Shown here piece by piece: positions 1 to 9,400 of a stretch of DNA of 64,000 nt; position 1 is the first letter of the stretch, and each line of letters begins with the position of its first letter. The notes beneath the pieces were generated by a model that made no database searches, had not been told where the DNA came from, and saw only the letters and a program-made list of their open reading frames with translations. Origin of the DNA: Acrasis kona. Taxonomy: Eukaryota > Heterolobosea > Eutetramitea > Acrasida > Acrasidae. The position numbers and the translations under genes are program-made. The stretch spans positions 1-64,000 of the forward strand of contig JAOPGA020000059.1 in assembly GCA_026419775.2 (NCBI GenBank), given 5' to 3'.

Positions 1-100
1 CACTAATTGTTCAACAACTTCAGAAATACGAGCAAGATCACTTGTAAAATAGGAGTAAGTGTTTTTTCTCACCAAATCACCTTGTGAATGAATAGTCCAT
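1..100 (-). CDS. 5' end of an unidentified gene running off the left edge
   Basis: On the minus strand an ATG at 100 opens a 20-nt exon (100-81, MDYSFT plus two bases). A 40-nt intron follows (80-41; donor GTGATT, acceptor TTTTACAAG). The frame continues to the window edge as SDLARISEVVEQLV. The phases match (AG+T) and the gene begins only 57 bp beyond the stop of the T-protein gene, in the same orientation, which fits the compact genome. About 19 residues are visible, too few to name a family. The start and intron are inferred from splice consensus and open frame only. Confidence 0.5.
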
Positions 101-157
101 TAAATCATCATACACAATATTGTAAAACAATTAAAATTATTTATTGCATCATTACAT

Positions 158-1506
158 TTATTGTTTCTTTACAGCAGGTTTTCTGTAATATCTGTGTGGC
201 ACGAAAGGCATCTTGACGACAGTGGCATCATACATTGTGTTTCTGATGCTTACCTTAAGTGCTGTTCCGTCCTGTGAGTGTGTTGTGTCCACATAACCCA
301 TGGCAATACTTCTGTTGTCCATGCTGGGTGCTAATGTGCCGCTGGTCACGTACCCAATCTTGTTACCCTCTGAATCATGTACGGTGTAATTTTCACGAGC
401 CACCATCTTATTTGTGTCAATGTTAATACCCACTCTCTTGATCTTGGTTCCATTTTGTAATTGTTGCACGATGATCTCTGCTCCTGGGAAATTCTTTTCC
501 TCCTGACGTCTCTTCCCGATTGTAAAGCTCAAGTTAGCCTCGATAGGAGTGATCTTGTCGTTCATGTCATGTCCCATAAGGCACAGACCAGCTTCTAACC
601 TCAAAGTATCACGAGCGGCGAGACCTGCCAAACGAACGCGTTCGTCTTGGAGTAAAAGTTTGGTTAATGCCACAGCGTGTTGATGGGGTACGCTAATTTC
701 GTAACCATCCTCTCCAGTATAGCCACATCTGCTAACTTGGAGTTGTACGTCCTCGCCTAGTGCGGGTAGGCTCACGTCCAGACAAGACATGAAGGCAACA
801 TTACTCATGTTGTGTCCCTCGGGAAGGAGCGAAGCAACGACTTCGGTGGCGACAGGTCCTTGGATGGCTATTAAAGAGTGTCCGTCCATGAATTCGAAGG
901 AGACGTCAGCATTTGGATTCTTTTGTTTGTATTGCTCCAAGCTGGATTTGATGTGAGCAACATCCTGGTCGCAGCAACCTGCGTTAACAACAACATAAAG
1001 TAGATCGTCGCTTTTACGAGTTACCATAGTGTCATCCATTATACCACCGTGCTCGTTTGTGAATTGAGTAAGGCGAGCGTGGTTAGGCTTTAGGTCTTTG
1101 ATGTTACCGGGGACAATACTTTCAATGAAATCTGCACCATCTTTACCATGAATCCTTAAATAATGAGTTGTATGTTTGTGAACTAATCATACCTAATTTG
1201 ACCCATGTGGGACACGTCGAAAATAGAGGCATTTGTGCGGCAATGATTGTGTTCTTGCTTCATTCCATCTGGGTATATCAATGGCATCTTCCAACCAGCG
1301 AATGGAACCATTTTGGCTTTATTCTCTTTGTGGAAATCAAACAAAGATGTTTGCTTGATTTCTGATGTGGCTTGTGAAGAGTGGCGGAAGATAACATTGG
1401 GCATACTGCGTAACGCTCTAATAGATATGCATCTTGTCGTTAGCATTATTATTTTGATTTGATTTTTTGTAATGAACTGAGACACTGGTTGTTGAAGACG
1501 CATCAA
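158..1506 (-). CDS. gcvT: Aminomethyltransferase, glycine cleavage system T-protein (mitochondrial)
   Basis: Two exons: 1506-1193 and 1154-158, with a 38-nt intron (1192-1155) split inside the Arg of MGQIR. The product is about 436 aa. It transfers the aminomethyl carbon of glycine to tetrahydrofolate, releasing ammonia, within the mitochondrial glycine cleavage complex. An N-terminal stretch of about 45 residues rich in Arg, Ser and Thr and nearly lacking acids looks like a mitochondrial presequence. Family signatures follow: FAGWKMPLIYP, NASIFDVSHMGQI, GGIMDDTMVT, SRCGYTGEDGYEIS, GLAARDTLRLEAGLCLMGHDM and YVTSGTLAPSMDNRSIAMGYV near the C terminus. The length is normal for eukaryotic T-proteins. 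Either of two adjacent Met codons (1506, 1503) could start translation. Exon 2 has no indels. Confidence 0.95.
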
Positions 1507-1606
1507 TCAGTAATGAAGGGATGATACAATTTAAAAGCATGTGATTAAAATAAAAACTATTTATTATACATGTTATGAAAGTTATTCATTATAAATATCG
1601 TGTTCT

Positions 1607-2064
1607 CTATACACAGCTAATCTTAGCATGTTGCTCTCTTAGATCCACGAAAGGCGAAGTTGATGTGCAATATCTCTTGGTACTACCGCACCAGATTGTA
1701 TGTCCTTGTATCATAATTTTAATTCCCTCGACGCACTTTGTAATCCAGTCTTCGGTTCCTGCGGTTTGCTGCTCAATCATCCTCAACTCGTCGATGTCTT
1801 GGTTTAGCATATCTAGCACTTTGTTTGAAGCATGGCTTAGCGGAATCTCCTCTTCAATCATCAACAACTTTAGCAGATTTGCACTGTTGGAATTACACTC
1901 TTTTTCGAATGAGAATAGATCGTTGGTGAAGGACATAACACGGTTGCATAAGAATCTGGCCCTTTCAATGTCTTGTGATTTTTTGTAAGAGAAGTTGTAC
2001 ATCACAGACAGAAGGTCTTGGCAAAGGAATGCAGAACTTGTGTACATTCTGATTTTTAGATATT
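1607..2064 (-). CDS. Terpene synthase, C-terminal part (5' end lost at an ambiguous junction)
   Basis: The minus-strand frame reads as the C-terminal half of a class I terpene synthase. It begins YLKIRMYTSS, then carries the metal-binding NSE-type motif NDLFSFEKE (N, S and E at the expected spacing), a helix-rich region, and a C-terminal GHTIWCGSTKRY that resembles the family's W-S-x-x-T-x-R-Y block. Class I terpene synthases cyclise prenyl diphosphates with Mg2+. Eukaryotic amoebae (dictyostelids) are known to have such enzymes. The N-terminal half with the Asp-rich motif is absent. Upstream of the N bases at 2065-2071 the same frame is calmodulin. No intron boundary is visible at the junction. 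This is probably a truncated or misjoined copy rather than a true fusion. Confidence 0.75.
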
Positions 2065-2071
2065 NATNNAN
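2065..2071. other. Cluster of ambiguous bases at a chimeric junction
   Basis: Positions 2065, 2068, 2069 and 2071 are N. On the minus strand, calmodulin coding sequence lies immediately upstream and terpene synthase coding sequence immediately downstream. Unresolved consensus bases exactly at the family switch suggest a collapsed or forced join in the assembly. Confidence 0.85.
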
Positions 2072-2218
2072 TTGCAACTCTGACTGTGTTGGGTTGGATC
2101 CCAGAGCTCTCATCACGGTTCCAAGTTCCTTTGTTGATATCGCACCATCAGAGTCCTTATCAAACAACGAAAATGCTTCCTTGTACTGGGAAATCTTATC
2201 ATCTGATAGTTTCGACAT
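2072..2218 (-). CDS. Calmodulin, N-terminal fragment
   Basis: The minus strand starts [16 protein letters not shown] and continues through the first EF-hand loop [12 protein letters not shown] to [18 protein letters not shown]. This matches the first about 49 residues of calmodulin, including the acidic residues of Ca2+-binding loop 1. Full calmodulin is about 149 residues with four EF hands, so three hands are missing. The frame runs into N bases and then terpene synthase sequence. The ATG at 2218 is the expected calmodulin start, and an AT-rich leader of about 150 bp precedes it towards 2370. The complete gene may lie elsewhere in the genome, or its 3' part was lost in assembly. Confidence 0.85.
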
Positions 2219-2376
2219 TGTTTGTTTGGTAGTTGACTGTACTTGTTAGCTAGTTGATAATCTGTGGCGGAATAGCAGGTTGAGTTCTCGGGAGATGATG
2301 CTTTGGTGACGAACTCAAGGATATTGACAATTTTAGAACAAGTTAAAATGAATTTATTCACAATGTTAAATATACT

Positions 2377-2676
2377 CTAGTTTGGTTTTAGTATGCTTCT
2401 TGGGTCCAACATGCGAACAAAGTCCTTAAGGGTCCACATGTGGGCTGGGCGTGTCAAGAAGAAGTAGAATATTGTCAATAGAATTGCACCCACTATAATA
2501 TCCAACTTTAATAAAAGACTTGCTCCGCTCGTCCTCTTTTGTTTTACTTCTTGTTTAACTTTTTGATACTTCTCTGCATAGTAAGGATCGTCTTGCATAG
2601 ATTCCTCACCAATTGCAGAGTTCAATACGTTCGCTTCATCTGGATTTTTCTTTGTACGATTTGTGAGTGTTGACAT
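2377..2676 (-). CDS. Small single-pass membrane protein, unknown
   Basis: An uninterrupted 99-residue frame with an ATG at 2676. The N-terminal half is charged (about residues 1-52, rich in Lys, Glu and Asp). A hydrophobic segment at about residues 56-74 (LDIIVGAILLTIFYFFL) is a clear membrane helix. The last about 25 residues (HMWTLKDFVRMLDPRSILKPN) are conserved-looking and probably luminal or cytosolic. There is no cleavable signal peptide. The layout fits a tail-proximal ER or mitochondrial protein, but I do not recognise a family. An AT-rich gap of about 600 bp lies upstream. Confidence 0.65.
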   Translation of the reverse strand: MSTLTNRTKKNPDEANVLNSAIGEESMQDDPYYAEKYQKVKQEVKQKRTSGASLLLKLDIIVGAILLTIFYFFLTRPAHMWTLKDFVRMLDPRSILKPN

Positions 2677-3307
2677 GGTTTGTAAGATTAGTATGAAGTT
2701 GATTGTAACTGCATAGATTTATTAGATATTAGATTGAATTAACATTTGAATAACTGAATATCTGTATTGAAACCTTTAGACTATAGTTTTAAATTGTATC
2801 TCAGAATAGTATTATTGTTGTACTTGAATTTGTAAGAGAGTTATTTTTAATACTCAACTATTTTAACGACAGTCATGTGAGGTGTTCATATAGTTGAAGG
2901 TTGAGACGTTTGATGAATCATAAGCAAGATCGCAGTAAACTTGATGTAAGTGGTCGTTACTTCAAGTAATGCAAATGATCAGATTCGGTTAAAATCTTGA
3001 CAAGATTTACTTAAAAAACCCACAAAACATTGACACACGACATCGATAACACTCTATTGGAAAAAATTACCCCAAGATGAGACTCAATGTTCAACATTAC
3101 ACATACTATGCAACTTTATAAAAATGATGTCAAATACTGGGTACTTTGTAATATATCCACATTATTATTCAAACGATACCCATTGCCGCCAACAAAACTT
3201 TAACACATGTTTGGATTGGTTAAAATATAGTTGACAGGGCGAAAGCGGGAATTAAGGCGCAAAATAGTCTCGTTTGCGCCAAACCACATCTAAAAAAACA
3301 AAGAAAC
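2677..3307. other. Intergenic, divergent promoter region
   Basis: These 630 bp separate a minus-strand small membrane protein from a plus-strand PHD protein. The sequence is AT-rich with no long open frame. Nothing beyond a likely divergent promoter is visible. Confidence 0.5.
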
Positions 3308-5431
3308 ATGATTGAGCCAGGAGTCACAGCAAGGAGCAAGAGACTCTTAGACAGACTCACAAGGAAGAGCATGGCCATTGACAACATATTTGAACAAGAG
3401 AAGGCCAAGGTGAAGAAATCCAACAAGAAGACGACAAAGCCCAAACCAAGAAAACACGGACAGCCTCATAAACAAAAATGCACCACACGCTCCTGCCAAA
3501 CATGTTCCATTCCTGAGGAGGAGTATGGTCGGGATGAAGATCTCCTTCAATGCCAAAAGTGCCACATGTGTGTGCATGTCCACTGTCAAGAACCCTCTCT
3601 TGAACACATTCCTACATTCCTTCGTCATGAGTGGAGATGTGAAGAATGCAAAAATTGCATTTTGTGTAATGCTTCTCAAGGCAAAGCGGGCGAACTTATG
3701 GTGTGTCATGCCTGTGACAGAGGTTTTCATATCGCATGCGTTGGTTTGAGCGACGCACCGAAAGAAATGTGGAAATGTCAAGACTGCTCATGCACAAAGC
3801 CTGTACAACAAGATGTGAGTGAATCTCTTGAAATACAAAGCAACACATTCTACGCCACAAAGATGGATCACACAGAAGAGCTCGCATCCGAACCATCCAC
3901 TCTTGAGATGGAAGACAACCAAGTGGTTGAATCAAATTTCACAGCCAAGCTAAAGCAAAAGTTTGAAGAAAACACATCTGCGGTCAGAGATGAGGACAAG
4001 TTGTTACAAATCATTGAAGCCGAAGGACTATTGACTAGACAAGAATTGATACAATACAATTCACCCGTTACGTTGCCAGAAGATGACGACGAACCAATGT
4101 CGAAGCAAGACCGAGAGAACATGATGAACAACATTAAAAAACAAAGAGATACTTTTATGATTCTTAAAAAGAGGGACAGAAGAAACCAACTACTTCGCAT
4201 CCGTACCTTGTATCCATACATTACTAACGAGGAGTGTATCCAAGCATTGACCATGTGTGAACAGGATGAGGACAGCGTAGTGAAACAATTAATTGACGCA
4301 AATACTTGTGTGGACTTTTTACGCCAAATACGTAAGGAGATCGCAATCATGAATGCGTCTGTCAAGTGTGCCATCAAACCAAAAGCAAGTTCAAATGTTG
4401 ATTTGAACTCCTCCGTGGAAACATCCGAATCAAACTCTGAGCATTCAAGCAGTAGCGAAGAATGTGAGAGTGACCGAAAAGTCAGTTCAGAGAGTGAAGA
4501 TGAAGATTTTAAACCAGAACCCACAACAAAAACAAAGTCAACCAAGAAAAAGGTTACAACAAAAACACCAGTTACAAAGTGCACCAGAAAAAGAACAACA
4601 AAGAAAGAGGAACCTTTAGATGACCAAAGAGAATACAAGGGCATGCACTTGGTTGCAAAACTAACCTTAAATGATGCCATGAGCGACACCGTTAGCATGA
4701 AGGGATGGTCAGAGGCACGTAAGAATGCGTTCAAGAAGATCAAGGACAAACCAAACACATATTATTATCGTTTCAACAAACCTGGAGAAGAACAAAGGAA
4801 TGGAAAATGGACACCATCTGAGAGAAAAATGTTCTTTGATAGATTGAAAGAGTTCAAGCTGGACACCAAGAAGCCACAATGGGGTTTGTTCTCACAAACC
4901 ATTCCAGGAAGAGTTGGATACCAATGTAGTAACTTTTACAGACAGCTAGTCTCCAAGGGTGAGATCAAGGATGACACGTATGGAGTGGACGAGAATGGAC
5001 AAATGTACTGGAAGGTCAAATCAAGAAAAAGAAAGTCATCGGAAGACGATTCTCCCAGGCCACGCAAAAAGAAGAACAACACCGCCTCTTATGAGATGGA
5101 ATGGGAAAGTGATGCAGAAACAGATGATGAAGTTGAAGACGGAAGCGACAACCAACTAGATACATTAAATAGAAAGAGCAGCCTCAGGACGTACAACAAT
5201 CCGTTAGCAGGAAGCAAAGATGCCATTACGGGCGGAGACATTGTTGACCCATACTTGAGCAAATATGGTCATGTACTTTCCTACAAAACATGGGTTAAAG
5301 TGCTCACAGAGAATGTAACAAAGAAGGAGCAATGCCCATTCACCAAACAAACGTTGATGATGAGGGACTTGACAAAACTAACCGTCGACAATATCGAGAA
5401 ATATCGAGATTTAATAAAAACTGCCCTGTAA
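3308..5431 (+). CDS. PHD-PHD-SANT nuclear protein with a C-terminal U-box-like domain
   Basis: Single exon, 707 aa. Basic N terminus, then two tandem PHD zinc fingers. The first (about residues 58-113) has Cys pairs CQTC and CQKC with HVHC; the second (about 114-162) has CEECKNCILC, CHACDRGFHIAC and CQDCSC. Such double PHDs read histone tails. A Ser/Glu/Lys-rich linker follows. A SANT/Myb-like domain at about 499-550 has KWTPSERKMFFDRL, WGLFSQTIPGR and QCSNFYRQL. The last about 60 residues (DPYLSKYGHVLSYKTW to DNIEKYRDLIK) have the spacing of a metal-free U-box (D-P, Y-G-H, CPFT, L-x-x-N-I-E-x-Y). The role is probably chromatin binding, possibly with ubiquitin-ligase activity; that part is inference. 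Strong AAACATG start context; no introns seen. Confidence 0.85.
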   Translation: MIEPGVTARSKRLLDRLTRKSMAIDNIFEQEKAKVKKSNKKTTKPKPRKHGQPHKQKCTTRSCQTCSIPEEEYGRDEDLLQCQKCHMCVHVHCQEPSLEHIPTFLRHEWRCEECKNCILCNASQGKAGELMVCHACDRGFHIACVGLSDAPKEMWKCQDCSCTKPVQQDVSESLEIQSNTFYATKMDHTEELASEPSTLEMEDNQVVESNFTAKLKQKFEENTSAVRDEDKLLQIIEAEGLLTRQELIQYNSPVTLPEDDDEPMSKQDRENMMNNIKKQRDTFMILKKRDRRNQLLRIRTLYPYITNEECIQALTMCEQDEDSVVKQLIDANTCVDFLRQIRKEIAIMNASVKCAIKPKASSNVDLNSSVETSESNSEHSSSSEECESDRKVSSESEDEDFKPEPTTKTKSTKKKVTTKTPVTKCTRKRTTKKEEPLDDQREYKGMHLVAKLTLNDAMSDTVSMKGWSEARKNAFKKIKDKPNTYYYRFNKPGEEQRNGKWTPSERKMFFDRLKEFKLDTKKPQWGLFSQTIPGRVGYQCSNFYRQLVSKGEIKDDTYGVDENGQMYWKVKSRKRKSSEDDSPRPRKKKNNTASYEMEWESDAETDDEVEDGSDNQLDTLNRKSSLRTYNNPLAGSKDAITGGDIVDPYLSKYGHVLSYKTWVKVLTENVTKKEQCPFTKQTLMMRDLTKLTVDNIEKYRDLIKTAL

Positions 5432-5730
5432 TTTATTTGAACTCTTGTGTTTTTTTCTTCAAGGTTGTGTTCTTTATTATAAACCACAATGTTTGAAAAA
5501 TTGTCAAGCATGTGTGATAGACAACATATAATTGTGATAATGTTGACGTAATGATGAGCAACAGCACCGTTCAATGACATCTGATTATAAATGCAAACCT
5601 ATCAAGTATTACCTGAGACTGTGTAATTTTACACATACAACTATATTAATTATTATTTTGTAAAAGTTATCACGAACTCTGTGGAAATTCGCAATGAGGT
5701 CTCAACTGTGGATAAAAAACAACGAGTAAC

Positions 5731-6378
5731 ATGATGGTTGAACAAAGTACTCACATACTCAATACAGAACGAGTAAAGAGGTGCAACATTTGGATGTATT
5801 ACGACTTTCAAACAAACTGGGAAATATTTTACGAGTTGTGGAGCACTGAAGAAGTGCAAGATATACTTGAGAAGGACATGTATATTTGGTGCGACCGAGA
5901 GGCTGACTTTGTAAGAAAGAACGGGAGACTAGTTAAACCCACTTGGGTTCGAGGAGACGATTTATGGAACTACTCAAAAACAGATTTCCATGACACGCGG
6001 ATTACTGCCAGGATAAAGAAACACATTGAAGCAAAAGAAGAGTTCTTATGTGAAGTTTATGGAGATTGCGAAGAGGAAGATTTTTCTATAGCATGCATAC
6101 AACTCTATGATCAGTTCGAACCACAAAAAGGTTCATTGGAAGCCCAAATAATGATACAAGGCGCTAACTACTTAGTAAATACATTATATTATATAGCGGA
6201 CAAATTATTCCCAAATCATTGTGTCCAGATTATAAGTGATTCACAAGAATGTATCGTTGTTGTTCCAGAGTTAGGTATTTTGTTTGATTTTATAAGGTGT
6301 TTTTTATCCGAAGAACATTTCAAGTTTTCAGATTTAGAGAATTTTCATGTCGCCAAGTCCAATAGGAAGAACAGTTAA
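5731..6378 (+). CDS. Hypothetical protein, 215 aa
   Basis: Uninterrupted frame from ATG 5731 (a second ATG follows directly). The protein is acidic and aromatic-rich, with WMYYDFQTNWEIFYELW near the N terminus and alternating hydrophobic segments at about 140-200 (LVNTLYYIADKLF, CIVVVPELGILFDFI) that look like a globular alpha/beta fold. There is no signal peptide, membrane helix or recognisable catalytic motif. It lies between a PHD protein and a convergent kinase gene. I do not recognise the family. Codon use is like its neighbours, and the intact length supports a real gene. Confidence 0.6.
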   Translation: MMVEQSTHILNTERVKRCNIWMYYDFQTNWEIFYELWSTEEVQDILEKDMYIWCDREADFVRKNGRLVKPTWVRGDDLWNYSKTDFHDTRITARIKKHIEAKEEFLCEVYGDCEEEDFSIACIQLYDQFEPQKGSLEAQIMIQGANYLVNTLYYIADKLFPNHCVQIISDSQECIVVVPELGILFDFIRCFLSEEHFKFSDLENFHVAKSNRKNS

Positions 6379-6489
6379 TTGTTTGTGTCCTATAGCACTA
6401 CTCCGTTTATATCGTATTGTGTTAATCAGTACATGCATCAATTAAAAAACAAATAATAAAACGTATTTATTTAGATTTTCAAAAGTTGA

Positions 6490-9400
6490 TCAACTTTTTT
6501 TAGCAACAGAGAAAGAGGCTGGCCTTATTGCTAACGGTTGTCGTCCTGAATTACTGTCTAAACACTGTGTGTTCATGTACTCCAGCCGTAGATATACATC
6601 CTTAAAGTCTGGTCTGTCTTGTGGTTTCTCCTCCCAGCAATCCATCATTAATTGTACGTACATTAATTCTACATCAGAGAATACATGTTCATAGTCTAAT
6701 GGAAGTGGAGGCCTTTGTTTTTTAATGAGCACGTTATCTTCGATATATTTTTTAGAAACAATATTATAGGCATGCCTCTCAAACAACATTTCGTACATGA
6801 TTATAGCAAAAGAATAAACATCAACTTTGTTTGTAGCTCTAAAGGAATTGCCGCCGCTTAGCAATTCAGGGCACATGTATCCTAAAGTACCACCAGAAAA
6901 AGAAACACCAGTCATGAGTGTTGTGCCAAAGTCGCAAATCTTTGCAGTGTCCATGTGTTTATTTAAAAGAACATTTGCAGGTTTCAGATCAAAATGTATC
7001 ATTCCCTTCAAGTGTAAATACGCCATGGCATCACTCACTTGCAGCAGGATGCTAAGTTTACATTCCATTGTCATTGTTCTGTAAATGACACGAGTCGGTC
7101 TTGATTCTTTATCAGAGAAGATGACATCACTCACAATATTTTTCTTCTTCATGTGCACCACATCAGACAAACTTTGATGCATTAATTCAGTAATAATATA
7201 ACGACTACCATTATCGACAGTAACTCCCACGAACATTACACAATGTGGATGATGAATTCTAGCAAGAGTAAGAGCTTCTTGACGAAAATCAGCTATCCCA
7301 GAATCATTTACGTTCGTAGTTAACATTTTTATGGCCACTGGCGTGGTGGAGTTATATCTACCTCTAAACACAACACCATATTGACCCCTACCTAGTTTAT
7401 CTAAAAATATCACATCGTCGAACGAAATAAAATAAGTGTCCGTCTGTTTAATGGCATCGACGGCAACATCCTGTAATGGAGTGGCTGTGTCATACAGCAA
7501 ATTTTCTTTATATTCTACAAGTACATCATCAAGGAGGCTTTCAAAGGCCTTGTGTTTGCTATTTAGTTTTTGGGCTCTTAAACAAATAATAGCAAAGCCC
7601 AAGGCAACACAAAGAAAAGTAACACAAATTACTGGAAGGATTACCGAAATCAAAAAAATTTCGGAGGGATATTCACAATTATCACCATGCCACCATTTAT
7701 TATTATCAAAACATGAACAAAGATTCGGAGCCAAGCACAATCCATGACCACTGCATACATTTGTATCATTGAGATGAAGTCCACCACAATAAAAATTACT
7801 ACAAAATGGTCCCGAATAACCAGACACACATTCCTTGGCAATCAGGTAAGTAGTGTTCCAGGCACCATAGTACAAGGATTTGGGCTCAAAGTTCGCGTCC
7901 ACCAACATGCTTGGATGAATCGGAGTGTTGTTGGCAACATCTCCTCCATAAAACACCAAGGATCCATTTACAGAAATAAACAAAGTGTTACCCAAATCAG
8001 GGCTTATAATACTTTTTACTTTATTAATATCAACATTTTGAATTTTTATGTTTTGAGCTCCCTCACCATCAATGGCACGGATCGCTCTCGTTCCATTAAG
8101 CGTCTCCACGATCAAATAATTCATCATGCAAGTGCCGTAGATTCGAGTGGCATTAAGAGAAACAACGGTAGAATACCTCTCTACAAACGACAATTCATCA
8201 ATAACGATGACATCGCCGGTCACATCCAACAAGTATTGAGTATAGAAGCCACTCTGGACGTTTACAATGGTTTTATTTTTTAAAATTCTTTCCATGGTTT
8301 TATATCTCCACAAACCACAAATATAAACAGATCCAGATTCAAGCAACATGATGCTACTCGTACCACCTGCGGATATTGTAACAACACGATTTGGTTTATT
8401 TACAAAAAAAACAATATTAGGATAATTTCTATCTTTGACAGTTCCATCTCCTAATTGGTTGGCCGTGTTCGCACCAAACGTATACAATATTTGGGTGTCG
8501 TTGGCGCTCGTTACAACCATGGTGTGTTGTTGACCGCAACTAACCATGATGACATTACTTACGCCCCTACACAGCACCGGAAAATTTTGAAATATATTGG
8601 TGCGATCTCCTAGTTGACCGAACGAATTGCCGCCAAAAAGATATAAATTGAAACGATGATCAATCACTGCCGTGTGATATTGTCCGGTGCTGACCTCTTT
8701 AGGAGCAATGTTGGGCACTAATGTCTGGAGTCGATCTTTGATTCCGATGGCCAATTGATTCCTCAGGTTGAATCCCCATCCCCATAAATTATTATTGTTG
8801 GTTAATGCAAATACGAAATTATTGCTGCAACTAATCTCCTTGATGCCGTCCTGTTCGTCTTTAATGTCCAACACATCGATCATCATGGGCGTGTCAATTT
8901 GACCCGACAGTCCTGAACCCGAACCCGACTGACCCGTGTTGATGCCCCATGCGACGGCGTCTCCATTCATGTTGAGTGCATATGCGTAGGAACACATGAC
9001 GACTGACTGTGGATGGAATCGCGGAAGTGGTTGTTGTGAGTGTTCGGGAACAATGTAAGAATCTCCTGCTTCGTCGAAAATGATAATGTTTGTTGGTAGG
9101 GTTGAGTTGATGAACAGGCTTGATGCGGCGCGCGTCAAATTGTAAGTTATCGTTGCGTTGTTGGATTTGTCGGATCCAAAGGACACGTAGTGGAACAGCG
9201 TTCCTTCGTTGTTAATGTATGCAATGTCATGTGTATCGCGCTGAGCGATCGTTTTATGTGTGAAGGCCCTTAACGATCCAATAACGTTAATTCTGTTTAT
9301 TGGTTGTTTTGTAGATAAATTTTGATCCCAAACTATTAATTGTGTACCGGTGTAACCAACAAGTATTCGCGATGGACATCTGTTCCGTATGGATAGAACT

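Noticed and set aside
1168-1365. Short open frames opposite the T-protein gene
   Set aside because: They overlap the well-supported gene on the other strand and have no homology or start context.
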